Positions 1-7,749 of a stretch of 64,000 nt of DNA are shown piece by piece. The stretch's first letter is position 1. Every line of letters starts with the position of its first letter. This DNA is from Selenomonas sp. WCT3. GTDB taxonomy: Bacteria; Bacillota; Negativicutes; Selenomonadales; Selenomonadaceae. The stretch covers positions 62,001 through 126,000 of the forward strand of contig FNCM01000002.1 in assembly GCA_900100835.1 (NCBI GenBank), read 5' to 3'. The position numbers and the translations under genes were made by a program. The notes below the pieces were generated by a model. It had not been told where the DNA came from, searched no databases, and saw only the letters and a list, made by a program, of their open reading frames with translations.

Positions 1-337
1 TCGTTCGCTCACCGATTGCCTTGGTATCCACCACTGACCGCAGGCTGCGTCCAATCAGGCGCTCAATCTCCTGAGTGCGCCCCGACTGTTTCCCCCGGAC
101 AGCCTCACGCTGAGTGCGCACGCCAGTAGCACTGGGCAGCAGCGAATACTCAGCAGTGACCCAGCCTTCCCCCGTCCCTTTCAAGAAAAAGGGCACTCGG
201 TCTTCCACCGTAGCCGCACAGATTACCTTGGTATTTCCCATTTCAATGAGCACCGACCCTGCCGGGTACTTCTGAAAATGGCGGTGGATGGTGTAGTGAC
301 GCAGCTGATCCGCACTGCGGCGGTCGATTCGTTCCAT
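1..337 (-). CDS. rph: Ribonuclease PH, N-terminal part (cut by window edge)
   Basis: This is the 5' part of a minus-strand gene that leaves the window on the left. About 112 codons are visible. The translation starts [19 protein letters not shown] and contains the RNase PH landmarks [27 protein letters not shown] and [16 protein letters not shown]. The enzyme trims the 3' ends of tRNA precursors by phosphorolysis in the cytoplasm. The ATG at 337 follows an AGGAGG-type ribosome site at 341-350. It is the last visible gene of a run that begins with murI, a linkage also known from Bacillus. The C-terminal half cannot be judged. Confidence 0.95.
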   Translation of the reverse strand, partial: MERIDRRSADQLRHYTIHRHFQKYPAGSVLIEMGNTKVICAATVEDRVPFFLKGTGEGWVTAEYSLLPSATGVRTQREAVRGKQSGRTQEIERLIGRSLRSVVDTKAIGERT

Positions 338-356
338 AGAAATTCCTCCTATACAT

Positions 357-384
357 GAAAAGCCTTCCCCGTCAGAGGAAGGCT
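357..384 (-). terminator. Rho-independent terminator after the F420-ligase-like gene
   Basis: On the minus strand AGCCTTCC pairs with GGAAGGCT (361-368 with 377-384), followed by a short T tract at 360-357. It sits between the F420-ligase-like gene and rph, so rph may depend on read-through. Confidence 0.6.
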
Positions 385-397
385 ATAAAATTCCGTC

Positions 398-1057
398 TTA
401 GTTATTTTCCTGATACTGCTTGTAGTTCTTGATGATGCAAATCGGCGTTTTCTGAGATGCATTGCCGAAAGGATTATCAATCAGCAGCTGTGCAGCCTTC
501 GGGCCATCGACTTTATCCGTAACACCGACCACGCGGGAACGCTTGAGGTCATTGACGTCCGCAATCATCGCACCAAAGCAGCCAAGGCGCTGCTGGATTT
601 TCTTTACGACTTCATTCGGCTCGCCCGGACCATAAACGATGCACTTATCGAAAGGAGGCATCGTGCCCGTTACGTCATCAATCATAGCCGTTTCCTTGCC
701 GCCCCAAACATAAAACATGCCGGACTTGCCAAAGATTTTTGCAATAAAGCCTGCAAACAGCGCAAACGCTACGCGCCACTTGCCCTCAACATTCATCAGC
801 GACTGCATGCCATGGGGCGAAGCCAAAGAGCCATAATCCGGAATGAACCGGCAGCAGAACTGTGCTACCCTGCTGATTTTCAGGTCTTCCGGGCGTACAT
901 AACGTCCCTGGGTGATAGCTACTACGCTTTCTGCACAGCAAAGCAGGTCATTTTCACCAATCTTATCTTTCGTATAGCGTTCAATCGCATCAACGATGTC
1001 ATCTTTCTCAGTCAGGATGCGCGTCGGCACCGGGATGAGTTCTAATTCTTCTGCCAT
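398..1057 (-). CDS. Coenzyme F420:L-glutamate ligase-like protein (CofE family)
   Basis: The 219-residue protein resembles the F420-0:gamma-glutamyl ligase fold (COG1478). Visible features are an N-terminal [26 protein letters not shown] near residue 45, the glycine-rich [13 protein letters not shown] near 78-90, and a central [14 protein letters not shown]. True CofE adds glutamate to F420, but nothing else for F420 synthesis is visible here and Negativicutes are not known F420 users. The real substrate is therefore probably different. A strong AAGGAGG site precedes the ATG. It lies 14 bp downstream of a membrane-anchored gene in the murI-rph operon. Confidence 0.75.
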   Translation of the reverse strand: MAEELELIPVPTRILTEKDDIVDAIERYTKDKIGENDLLCCAESVVAITQGRYVRPEDLKISRVAQFCCRFIPDYGSLASPHGMQSLMNVEGKWRVAFALFAGFIAKIFGKSGMFYVWGGKETAMIDDVTGTMPPFDKCIVYGPGEPNEVVKKIQQRLGCFGAMIADVNDLKRSRVVGVTDKVDGPKAAQLLIDNPFGNASQKTPICIIKNYKQYQENN

Positions 1058-1071
1058 TGTTTCGTGCCTCC

Positions 1072-1623
1072 TTAGTCCTGTACCAGCTGGACGTCTGCCA
1101 ACTTGGCAATCTCTTCAGCAGTAAATACCAAACGGATTTTGCGGTAATGCCACGGCGTACGGCCCGTCTCCATCCAAATAAAGTCAACCGGTAGGTCAAC
1201 CATATGCGAAAGGGCCTCATTAAGGCTCATACCCTTGCGCGGCGTCAATTTGACCTTGGCGTAAATGTTCAGCTTATCTTCGCCATGGGCATCGCCTTTT
1301 TTCTGAATCAGGACAGCCTCGAAATACTCATCCTCGCGGGGCTCACCCTCGCGTTCTGCAATACCTTTGACCGCGATTCCATCATACTGCTCATAGGGCA
1401 GCTGGATGTGGTTAATGGCATCCATGATGGTTGCGCACTGCTTGCCTTCATTATAGAAGTTCAGTTTTTTCGACAGCACGATGCTGTTTTCATCCTGAGA
1501 CTCCACAACCACCGGCGCACTCGTATCCACACGAATGTCCTCCTTACCTGCAACAGCCAGGTAAAGGTTAGCTGCTACTACGGCCAGTACAATCAGACCA
1601 ACAATAACGTATACGATTGTCAC
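1072..1623 (-). CDS. Membrane-anchored protein of unknown function
   Basis: The gene encodes 183 residues. Residues 3-26 form one hydrophobic helix ([20 protein letters not shown]) with no cleavable signal, so the protein is probably N-terminally anchored with the remainder outside the membrane or in the periplasm. The rest is mixed alpha/beta without a motif I recognise. The start is GTG at 1623, chosen because GGAGG lies eight bases upstream and no ATG is better placed. It is sandwiched between the thioesterase and the F420-ligase-like gene with short gaps, so it is very likely cotranscribed with them. Confidence 0.7.
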   Translation of the reverse strand: MTIVYVIVGLIVLAVVAANLYLAVAGKEDIRVDTSAPVVVESQDENSIVLSKKLNFYNEGKQCATIMDAINHIQLPYEQYDGIAVKGIAEREGEPREDEYFEAVLIQKKGDAHGEDKLNIYAKVKLTPRKGMSLNEALSHMVDLPVDFIWMETGRTPWHYRKIRLVFTAEEIAKLADVQLVQD

Positions 1624-1650
1624 AATTATTCCTCCCTAGAAATCCATTAG

Positions 1651-2082
1651 TTATTTCGACGACAAAGCCTTCTCTTTCGCCATTGCCGCCGCTAATATCC
1701 GATAGTATTTTTCCGGCAGACGGGTTATATGTCCAGTTTCCTTGCTGGTAAACACATTCTGGGAATGACCAGTCACCATAACCTCGCCATCGGCTTTGCG
1801 GATAATCCGGTAATCAAAGGCCATCTTAGCCTTGGTAAGCGCCGTAGGTGTCGTCTCAATCAAGACAACATCATCGAATCGCCCCGGCGAAACATACTTC
1901 GCCCGTACATCCGTAATGGGAAATACGAAACCATCATCCATCAGCTCCCCCAACGTAATGCCGATAGAGCGCAGATATTCCACCCGGCCGATTTCAAACC
2001 AGCGGATATAATTGGAATGATGAACTACAGCCATCGCATCCGTATCGTAAAAATTCACGTGATGTTCCGTAATGACCGGCAT
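1651..2082 (-). CDS. Acyl-CoA thioesterase, YbgC/FadM hot-dog family
   Basis: The 143-residue protein has the 4-hydroxybenzoyl-CoA thioesterase signature near its N terminus: NFYDTDAMAVVHHSNYIRWFEIGR, with the expected catalytic Asp. Full family length is about 130-145 residues, so it is complete. It should hydrolyse acyl-CoA or acyl-ACP thioesters in the cytoplasm; the substrate cannot be read from the sequence. GGAGG precedes the ATG by six bases. It is the second gene of the murI operon. Confidence 0.88.
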   Translation of the reverse strand: MPVITEHHVNFYDTDAMAVVHHSNYIRWFEIGRVEYLRSIGITLGELMDDGFVFPITDVRAKYVSPGRFDDVVLIETTPTALTKAKMAFDYRIIRKADGEVMVTGHSQNVFTSKETGHITRLPEKYYRILAAAMAKEKALSSK

Positions 2083-2168
2083 GCAATCCCTCCCGACGGA
2101 AATCTTATTTCCTTAATTACTTACAAAATACAATGTATAGCCTAGAACAAATACTGCCTAAAGTCAAG

Positions 2169-2948
2169 TCAAATCCTATACATCTTCTCCAACCGCTTCA
2201 GATAACTCTGCAGCCGGGAAAGTTCCCTATCCTCCTCAACCAGACGTCCGGAATAATAATACTCCACCGATGGGCGATTCTGTTCCAGCTGATTGCGTTC
2301 CTTCAGGCGGCGGATAAGCTCCCGGACTGTTCCTTCGTTGCCATCCACAAACTGCACATTATCCGGCAGCAATTTCCGCATCGTATCCTTAAAATAGTTA
2401 AAATGGGTACACCCCAGCACCAGTGCCGAATACTGCGAAAAGTCAAAGCCTGCAAATTGACCGGTCAAATAATCGGTCACAGCCTGGGATTCAAACTCCT
2501 GCCGCTCAGCAAACTCCACCAGCCCTGGCAGTGCCAGCCTATCCACCAGATGGTCCTTGTCCACCTTTTCAATGAGCAGTTCCATCTTGCGGCCCTTTAC
2601 GGTAATGGGCGTTGCCGTCACCAAGACCCGATGCTCCCCATCCATATCCAACGCCTTTTTGGCCGCTGGTTCCATGCCAATGATCGGAATATCATAACGG
2701 CGGCGCATTTCTGCCACAGCCACCGAAGTTGCGGTATTGCAAGCCGTAACAATTGCCTTAACATCCTTCGTCATGAGGAAGTCAAAAGCTTCGGCCACAT
2801 AATCACGAACCTGCTGCTTGCTCTTCGTTCCATAGGGAACATGGTCTTCATCAGCAAAGAATACAAACTGTTCATGGGGCAGAACCTTCATGGCGTGATG
2901 GAGCACCGACAAGCCGCCAACTCCCGAATCAAAAAATGCGATTTTCAT
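2169..2948 (-). CDS. murI: Glutamate racemase
   Basis: The enzyme makes D-glutamate for peptidoglycan. The protein begins MKIAFFDSGVGGLSVL, has the first catalytic cysteine in TACNTATS and the second in LGCTHFNYF, and is about 259 residues, normal for the family. I start at the ATG at 2948 because GGAGC lies seven bases upstream and the family starts directly with this strand. An upstream in-frame ATG at 2969 also has an AAGGA but would add seven unlike residues. It is the first gene of the operon leading to rph. Confidence 0.95.
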   Translation of the reverse strand: MKIAFFDSGVGGLSVLHHAMKVLPHEQFVFFADEDHVPYGTKSKQQVRDYVAEAFDFLMTKDVKAIVTACNTATSVAVAEMRRRYDIPIIGMEPAAKKALDMDGEHRVLVTATPITVKGRKMELLIEKVDKDHLVDRLALPGLVEFAERQEFESQAVTDYLTGQFAGFDFSQYSALVLGCTHFNYFKDTMRKLLPDNVQFVDGNEGTVRELIRRLKERNQLEQNRPSVEYYYSGRLVEEDRELSRLQSYLKRLEKMYRI

Positions 2949-3019
2949 GCACTCAGCTCCTAAACGCATTAGTCCTTACGAAAATAATTCAAAGGCTATT
3001 ATAACAGTCCCCTTGCCAT

Positions 3020-3049
3020 TTGACAAGGCATCCTGCGACCTGCTATAAT
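3020..3049 (+). promoter_or_regulatory. Promoter for the two serine tRNAs
   Basis: TTGACA at 3020-3025 and TATAAT at 3044-3049 match both consensus hexamers perfectly with an 18-base spacer. The first tRNA starts 15 bases downstream. Confidence 0.85.
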
Positions 3050-3064
3050 ATATCTGTTCACTAT

Positions 3065-3153
3065 GGAGAGGTACTCAAGTGGTTGAAGAGTCCGGTCTTG
3101 AAAACCGGTAGGCTGTAACAGGTGCGTGGGTTCGAATCCCACCCTCTCCGCCA
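3065..3153 (+). tRNA. tRNA-Ser (UGA)
   Basis: The acceptor stem GGAGAGG pairs with CCTCTCC, CCA is encoded, and the anticodon loop CTTGAAA gives anticodon TGA. The long variable arm is that of a class II serine tRNA. It reads UCA/UCG-type serine codons. Confidence 0.95.
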
Positions 3154-3164
3154 TATAAATACAT

Positions 3165-3255
3165 GGAGTGGTACTCAAGAGGCTGAAGAGGACGGTTTGC
3201 TAAATCGTTAGGCTGGGTAACCGGTGCGGAGGTTCGAATCCTCTCCACTCCGCCA
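3165..3255 (+). tRNA. tRNA-Ser (GCU)
   Basis: The acceptor stem GGAGTGG pairs with CCACTCC, CCA is encoded, and the anticodon loop TTGCTAA gives GCT. It has a long variable arm. It follows tRNA-Ser(UGA) by 11 bases and shares its promoter. Confidence 0.95.
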
Positions 3256-3265
3256 TACGAAATGT

Positions 3266-3294
3266 AACGCCAGGTTTTAAACCTGGCGTTTTTT
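3266..3294 (+). terminator. Terminator of the serine tRNA unit
   Basis: AACGCCAGGT pairs with ACCTGGCGTT around a short loop and runs into a stretch of six T. Confidence 0.9.
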
Positions 3295-3354
3295 GTTTAT
3301 CCTTATTCTAATGATGACAATTGATAATACTTACCCCCCAGGATAAGTTCCACC

Positions 3355-3561
3355 TTACCAGCTTGTATGAGCAAACAAAATACGACGACTGCAATCCATA
3401 AGCAATTGGAACAACAAAACAATCAACAAGCCGCCACAGAGCACATTAAGCGTAACTACCCCATGGTTCACAATAACCTTATCGATAACAACTTGTGTAA
3501 CCAGCGGCAAAACGACCCCCAGTGCCTGGAAAACACCTGCCGCCAGAAATATTTTCATCAT
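3355..3561 (-). pseudogene. Fragment of a type I secretion ABC transporter (HlyB/LapB-like membrane domain)
   Basis: Only 68 codons remain of a family that is normally about 700 residues. The piece VVLPLVTQVVIDKVIVNHG followed by a LNVLCGGLLIVLLF-like helix and RILFAHTSW matches the first transmembrane section of HlyB-type exporters (family pattern: VTPLFFQVVIDKVLVHRG...TLNVL...F.HT). No ATPase domain follows. It lies at the 3' end of the toxin-cassette array, which hints that a secretion locus for large exported proteins was once linked here. It is not expected to be functional. Confidence 0.7.
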
Positions 3562-3632
3562 ATGTCACCATTCCTTCCAATGAGTTTATTACACTACACT
3601 TTCATCAATCTGCTACAATAGCCTCTTACTTA

Positions 3633-4067
3633 TCAACGACGCATTGCTGGCCCAACGCCAGTCAGCCAAGATAAATCAACATGCCAACAATTCCACACCA
3701 ATATTTGTATTATTATCAATAACATACCGACAATAATTATTCCCCCAATTACATATAACCCTTCTTTTTGAAATTCTTTTTCTGACAATTTCTCAGGATT
3801 TCCTAGCAAAAAATACTGACCACATCTATACAACCATTCCCCTCCCATACCACCAAACAAAATCCCGAACAATTTAAATGGCTGAACTCCCAGTATTCCC
3901 TGCCTTAAAAAATACGACCAGTAATTCCAAAATAATATAAGATATGCTATTGTAAAACAAAAACCATATGAACGTTTCCGAGAACAAAGCATCCATAGTT
4001 TACCGCGATCAATCATAGCATCCGTAAGCTTCTTTTTTTCATTAAGCCAATCAATTAGATTCATCAT
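3633..4067 (-). CDS. Putative membrane immunity protein, family C, copy 2 (intact copy)
   Basis: The 144-residue protein has an N-terminal cytoplasmic-looking part (MMNLIDWLNEKKKLTD) and about three hydrophobic segments. Its C-terminal two thirds (VQPFKLFGILFGGMGGEWLYR, GNPEKLSEKEFQ, WLTGVGPAM) are clearly paralogous to the remnant at 6041-6380. Its start overlaps the last codons of a toxin-tail remnant, a layout typical of toxin-immunity pairs. I infer an immunity role from this position and from the membrane topology; no family with known biochemistry is recognised. Codon use is AT-rich compared with flanking housekeeping genes. Confidence 0.55.
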   Translation of the reverse strand: MMNLIDWLNEKKKLTDAMIDRGKLWMLCSRKRSYGFCFTIAYLILFWNYWSYFLRQGILGVQPFKLFGILFGGMGGEWLYRCGQYFLLGNPEKLSEKEFQKEGLYVIGGIIIVGMLLIIIQILVWNCWHVDLSWLTGVGPAMRR

Positions 4068-4211
4068 TATGTTTTTCTCCCAATCGCTCCGTCATTGTTT
4101 TATATTGGTCAGTCACTAAACTATATATATTCTTGCCTACTCCTTAGCAGAAGATAATTTATCATAATCAGTAACTACATCCTCCCCAACTTTAAATGCA
4201 GGTGTTAGCAC
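4051..4211 (-). pseudogene. Remnant of a family C toxin tail
   Basis: Reading the minus strand, the last part gives KNIYSLVTDQYKTMTERLG then EKHNDESN and a stop inside the next gene. This matches the end of the more complete tail at 6367-6828 (KNLYTAVSDQYKGMMEQMEKRNDN). The upstream part reads VLTPAFKVGEDVVTDYDKL in another frame and matches the remnant at 7239-7313. So at least one frameshift and a large deletion separate the two pieces. Confidence 0.5.
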
Positions 4212-4286
4212 TTATAACTTAGCAATTAATTCATCATAACCAAACACCCCCAAAAACATCCTTATCAAATGATAGTTCGTATAATA

Positions 4287-4670
4287 CTATAGCTTGACAA
4301 TCATAAGCAATATAATCCATATGAAGGCACAAAAAAACTCCCCATAAGCAATCTTTCGATTTTGTGGCCACGCCAAAGCACCGAAGACGAGAAAAACCAA
4401 CGACAAAGATCCACATATAATATAATCACTGGCATCAGCACTAATAATTCCCTGATTAAATAAAACTCCCGCAATCAAGCCAACCATAACTATAACGAAC
4501 CAAAAATATACCAACACCGATGACACTCTTCTAACCACAAAACAGAATAATATTCCTAAAAATGCCAAGCATATACACATAAATATCGTTTGATTTTCTG
4601 TTGATAAATATTGACACAATCCCATCGCTATAAAAACCACGCTAGAAATCAATTTTTTATCATTATTCAT
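4287..4670 (-). CDS. Putative membrane immunity protein, family A, copy 4
   Basis: The 127-residue protein has four predicted membrane helices. It aligns over its whole length with the genes at 5058, 7314 and 7750. Shared positions are the N-terminal Gx(C/G)QYLS-like segment, a central FWFVIV/VVWVFG helix and the late AWPQNRKIAYGEFF / SWKDCRSMSYKMW segment. Its ATG overlaps the stop expected for the upstream toxin tail (TAATG). The immunity role is inferred from synteny and topology. It is the most diverged of the four paralogues. Confidence 0.5.
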   Translation of the reverse strand: MNNDKKLISSVVFIAMGLCQYLSTENQTIFMCICLAFLGILFCFVVRRVSSVLVYFWFVIVMVGLIAGVLFNQGIISADASDYIICGSLSLVFLVFGALAWPQNRKIAYGEFFCAFIWIILLMIVKL

Positions 4671-5057
4671 TATTTATCCACCTTATCGATACCATTTTTA
4701 AGATTTTGCTCCCATAACAACAGAGCAACCAAAAGCCAAGGCTCCCATCACTGCTGTTGGAGCGATCAGATACGAAACAAGAACTCCTACCCCAAAAGTT
4801 ACGCTCCATCCTACTAAAAAGCACCAGTATCAATAGCCATAGTTTTTGCACAATTGCCCCCTTGATAATTATAAAAATCACCCTATATACTTTTCCCCGG
4901 TCATAGCCGTTCCTACCAATCCAAAAATTTCCCCCAAAGTTTTAGCTACCTGATACGTTTGATGTATCCCCGGATAATCTGTTACCATTAAATTTCGCTT
5001 TGTCCACTCTATTGCATCATCTCCCCCACTCTCTAACATCTCATTACTAATTACATC
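4670..5057 (-). pseudogene. Frameshifted family A toxin tail, copy 2
   Basis: On the minus strand the frame opens right after the stop of the gene at 5058 and reads DVISNEMLESGGDDAIEWTK, then NLMVTDYPGIHQTYQVAKTLG. It is paralogous to the tail at 8135-8511 (MATDYPGIHQTYQATKTWG). To keep the homology one must shift frame three times: near 4886-4892 after MTGEKYIG, near 4820 before VGWSVTFGVG, and near 4690 before a SLKNGIDKVDK-like end. Each shift is explained by one lost base. The gene is dead as read. Confidence 0.6.
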
Positions 5058-5444
5058 TTATATCGATTTATAAATAACCATGATCAAAATAGTAGAAAAC
5101 AGACCAATCCACATCTTATAAGACATTGACCTGCAATCTTTCCACGAAAATATTGCCACCCGAAAAAAAAACATTATAAACGGCACACATAAAAGATATA
5201 CTTTCAAATCATTATTCATATTTAGAAATACGCCTGCCACTCCGCCAATTGCTATCAATATAATAGATCCAAAAACCCACACTACTATCCATGGCATTCC
5301 ATCCCGAATATGACGTACTAAAAATATAAATATACTCAGCGCACATATTGCCATTATATAAGCTAGAATATCCGCCGATATATACTTTCCTATTGCACAG
5401 GTTATAACAGCTACCCATGGTATCCACTCTCTAGTATTATTCAT
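5058..5444 (-). CDS. Putative membrane immunity protein, family A, copy 3
   Basis: The intact 128-residue protein has about four helices: WVAVITCAIGKYISADILAY, a helix ending VRHIRDGMPWIVVWVFG, a glycine-rich IAIGGVAGVFLN and a final WIGLFSTILIMVIY. It is closest to the copy at 7750-8138, sharing RHIRDGMP/RYINDGMP, VVWVFG and SYKxWxG. The ATG overlaps the stop of the upstream toxin tail as ATGA, so translation of the pair is coupled. This favours a toxin-immunity reading. Function is otherwise unknown. Confidence 0.6.
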   Translation of the reverse strand: MNNTREWIPWVAVITCAIGKYISADILAYIMAICALSIFIFLVRHIRDGMPWIVVWVFGSIILIAIGGVAGVFLNMNNDLKVYLLCVPFIMFFFRVAIFSWKDCRSMSYKMWIGLFSTILIMVIYKSI

Positions 5445-5955
5445 TTATTATCCTCCTTAGGGATTGAATCTTTCAGCGAGTTAGCTATCATAGTTACTCC
5501 TGCACCGAGAAGGACTGTTCCTCCAAAAACCAAAGCTGTCGGAACTGCAAAAAAAGAAGCAAAATATGTCAAACCAGCTGCCGCACCCCAGAACCCTGTC
5601 GATTGTTCTTTGATATCATCTATCGCTGTACTAGCAACATTTTTTGCCTCATCAGTTAATTTCTCTGCACTTTCTACCGTATGTTCTATTGCATTACTAG
5701 CATATTTTTCCCCGTATCTACCATTTCCCCAGCCTTATCAGCAACCTTACTTGCGATATCACTAACATATTCATAAGCAGCTTCCATTGTCTCACCAACA
5801 TTGTCAGCCGCCTTATCTATCGTATCGCTGACATAGTCTTTGGCTTCGCTTGCCCAATCACTAACCTTATCAACCGTTTGACTCAACATATCACTAGCGT
5901 ACGTTTTACCAGCCTCAATGTATCCCGAAACTTCATCGGAAACAGATATGTCATC
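5441..5955 (-). pseudogene. Frameshifted family A toxin tail with amphipathic repeats, copy 3
   Basis: The minus-strand reading DDISVSDEVSGYIEAGKTYA continues into helical repeats rich in VSD..AK/KVADKAGEM, then needs a +/-1 shift at GGGGAAAAA near 5695-5705 to continue as EKYASNAIEHTVESAEKLTD and end with ASFFAVPTALVFGGTVLLG then SLKDSIPKEDNK. The last 40 residues match the copy-1 tail at 8135-8511, but the preceding part does not. The hydrophobic, glycine-rich end next to a membrane partner suggests a membrane-active toxin tail. Without the shift only a 67-codon piece (5686-5889) is readable. Confidence 0.55.
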
Positions 5956-6035
5956 TAAGATATATTAGATTTATCATTACGTTTTTCTCCCAATTGGTCA
6001 ATGATTAATATTCTAGAGTCATCAATCTACCAATA
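5955..6035 (-). pseudogene. Remnant of family C toxin end plus immunity start
   Basis: The minus strand reads RILIIDQLGEKRNDKSN and a stop, matching the last residues of family C tails but with a short internal deletion. Overlapping it in another frame, ATGATAAATCTAATA matches the first codons of the family C immunity gene at 4067 (MMNLI), which then breaks off after eight codons. Both partners are therefore truncated here. Confidence 0.45.
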
Positions 6036-6040
6036 TAATA

Positions 6041-6380
6041 TTAATCATATTCTAGGTCCGGTTCTATTCCCGTAATCCATACCAAATTTACATTAAAATA
6101 TAACTCAAGCATACCTTGTATTACCGCTATTATAACGATAAGCAAAAACATCATAATACATAATCGAAACAAACTACTTTGAAACTGTCGTCCCGATAAA
6201 TTTAAAGGATTACCTCGTTTATAATACTGAATACTCCTATATAAGTACTCACCAATAAATCCCCCTAAAAGAACACCAAATAATTTAAATGGCTGAAGGC
6301 CCAAACAACCAAATTTTTCCTCTATCTATTCTGAAATCAAGTCTTTGCCTTAATTTTGAGCACTTATCAATCAGTTGCAT
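6041..6380 (-). pseudogene. Family C membrane immunity gene, copy 1, with internal deletion
   Basis: From the ATG at 6380 the minus strand reads MQLIDKCSKLRQRLDFRIDR then GKIWLF, parallel to MMNLIDWLNEK..MIDRGKLWML in the intact copy at 3633-4067. The reading then breaks, about 35 residues are missing, and the rest resumes in another frame at GLQPFKLFGVLLGGFIGEYL through GIEPDLEYD. The downstream piece alone is an 87-codon ORF from a TTG at 6304, but that start has no support. Confidence 0.6.
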
Positions 6381-6828
6381 TATCATTCCTCTTTTCCATT
6401 TGTTCCATCATGCCCTTATATTGATCCGACACAGCTGTATACAAATTTTTAGCAACACCTATTCCATCGACTACTGTATTCATTTTCGTAATCTCGTGTA
6501 TTGCTAATTTACCTAAATCTTTACGCACGCCATTAAAACTTAACGCATATTCCTGCATATCATACAACTCATCGGCAGTTTGTTTACTCCCCCCCAAGGC
6601 TTCTGCTACATTTTCATAGCCTGATTCCAACGGATTCCATGCATAATTAGGATCATCCTTTACTGCCGATATTACCTCTCCCACACCATATACAAAGTTA
6701 TTAGCCCCATCTGCAGCTGTTAACCCTGCTGGTATTGTTGCCAATCCACCACTTGCACCAATTGCTACTAAGCCTCCTGTCATTTGAACGAACCCTGTCC
6801 CAGCATCATATATGACTACTATTGTCAA
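6367..6828 (-). CDS. Polymorphic-toxin-like C-terminal tail, family C (DUF4225-like)
   Basis: This is the most complete toxin tail in the array. It has 153 codons beginning at a TTG, in a frame that opens only a few codons earlier. It contains VIYDAGTGFVQMTGGLVAIG, a glycine/alanine-rich hydrophobic stretch, AADGANNFVYG, and ALGGSKQTADELYDM followed by a basic helical end. From memory this resembles DUF4225-type tails found at the ends of polymorphic toxins; I hold that loosely. There is no signal peptide or N-terminal trafficking domain, so as it stands it is an orphan tail. Its 3' end overlaps the start of the broken immunity gene at 6380. Confidence 0.5.
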   Translation of the reverse strand: MTIVVIYDAGTGFVQMTGGLVAIGASGGLATIPAGLTAADGANNFVYGVGEVISAVKDDPNYAWNPLESGYENVAEALGGSKQTADELYDMQEYALSFNGVRKDLGKLAIHEITKMNTVVDGIGVAKNLYTAVSDQYKGMMEQMEKRNDNATD

Positions 6829-7238
6829 TGCATATTTTCCAATCTATATTGAGGTGGAATCATATATTCGTATTTCTGATATTCCTCTGGCCACCAATAA
6901 ATATAAAACAACATAGTTATCGCCGCTACAATAAAAAATAATTTTCTATATCTATACCACTTCGGGATATCCATCCCCTTTGCCTTTCTTCGCAATTCAT
7001 CTATATACAATCCTCCCCCCCAAGAAAAAAGTGAAATAGCTAATATCATACACGCATACCCATAATCATATGTCATCAAAGATGCTTCTAAAGTTGATAT
7101 CATCAACAGCGAAAAGGACAATGCCAATGACCTCAATCGCCACTTCCGTAAAAACAAGGTAATTAATAGCCATACGATACTAACAAGAAAGCTCATAACC
7201 AAACATAAACTTATCATTGCATACGTCCAATGTGTCAT
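6825..7238 (-). CDS. Four-helix membrane protein, putative immunity protein, family B
   Basis: The 137-residue protein has helices at about 5-30, 40-58, 63-80 and 105-122, a positively charged loop (RRKAKGMDIPKWYRYRK) and a hydrophilic C terminus. It is not visibly related to families A or C. It follows the remnant of a toxin tail ending at 7239 directly (TAA ATG), and its stop overlaps the TTG start of the next toxin tail. The immunity role is inferred from that order only. Confidence 0.5.
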   Translation of the reverse strand: MTHWTYAMISLCLVMSFLVSIVWLLITLFLRKWRLRSLALSFSLLMISTLEASLMTYDYGYACMILAISLFSWGGGLYIDELRRKAKGMDIPKWYRYRKLFFIVAAITMLFYIYWWPEEYQKYEYMIPPQYRLENMH

Positions 7239-7313
7239 TTATTCATCATCCTTCTCATCCACATCATGTCCAGTAATCACATCCTCAACAGCTTCAAATG
7301 CCGTTATTGCTAA
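7239..7313 (-). pseudogene. Toxin-tail remnant in frame after the copy 2 immunity stop
   Basis: Directly after the stop of the gene at 7314, in the same frame, the minus strand reads LAITAFEAVEDVITGHDVDE then KDDE and a stop. It matches VLTPAFKVGEDVVTDYD in the remnant at 4051-4211. In both cases a KL-stop precedes it, so the duplicated unit spanned the immunity 3' end and the next tail. Confidence 0.45.
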
Positions 7314-7700
7314 TCATAACTTAGAAATTATTCCCATCAATATAATTATAACCGCACTTCCAAAAAACTTATACGAAATATCCCTATATTGATCCCATGA
7401 TAAAATTCCCGCCCCCAGAAATTCTCCTAATAATAATGAAAACAAAAAACTTATACCAGTATCTCTGCTAACAACCCCAAACTCTAACACGATAACATTT
7501 ATCGCAATTAACAAAGACATAACAATCAACCAAATCATTATACGTGGCCATTTATATTTCCTGAAAAGGAACAACGGCAGCAATAAACAGGCTATACCTA
7601 TCGATAATAATATAACCATTTGTTTAGGCAGTAAATATTGACCTATCGCACAAGATGCCATCCCAACTCCAATAATCCATGCCTTATTCTTTGGTTTCAT
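7314..7700 (-). CDS. Putative membrane immunity protein, family A, copy 2
   Basis: The intact 128-residue protein has about four helices. It shares with the other family A copies the N-terminal ASCAIGQYLLPKQ, a central RIMIWLIVMSLLIAINVIV and the late GILSWDQYRDISYKFFG segment. It has a basic loop FRKYKWPR in place of RHIRDGMP. Its start lies inside the last codons of a toxin-tail stub (7684-7749). Immunity function is inferred. Confidence 0.55.
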   Translation of the reverse strand: MKPKNKAWIIGVGMASCAIGQYLLPKQMVILLSIGIACLLLPLFLFRKYKWPRIMIWLIVMSLLIAINVIVLEFGVVSRDTGISFLFSLLLGEFLGAGILSWDQYRDISYKFFGSAVIIILMGIISKL

Positions 7701-7749
7701 TATCTTTATCCCCTACCTTTTTATAGAAATAAATAGGACATTGAATTCT
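7684..7749 (-). pseudogene. Stub of a toxin tail overlapping the copy 2 immunity start
   Basis: On the minus strand KKVGDKDNETKE and a stop can be read; the last five codons overlap the ATG of the gene ending at 7314. The charged, lysine-rich ending and the overlap resemble the ends of the other tails (ITRKNK, IPKEDNK). The body of the tail is gone. Confidence 0.35.
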
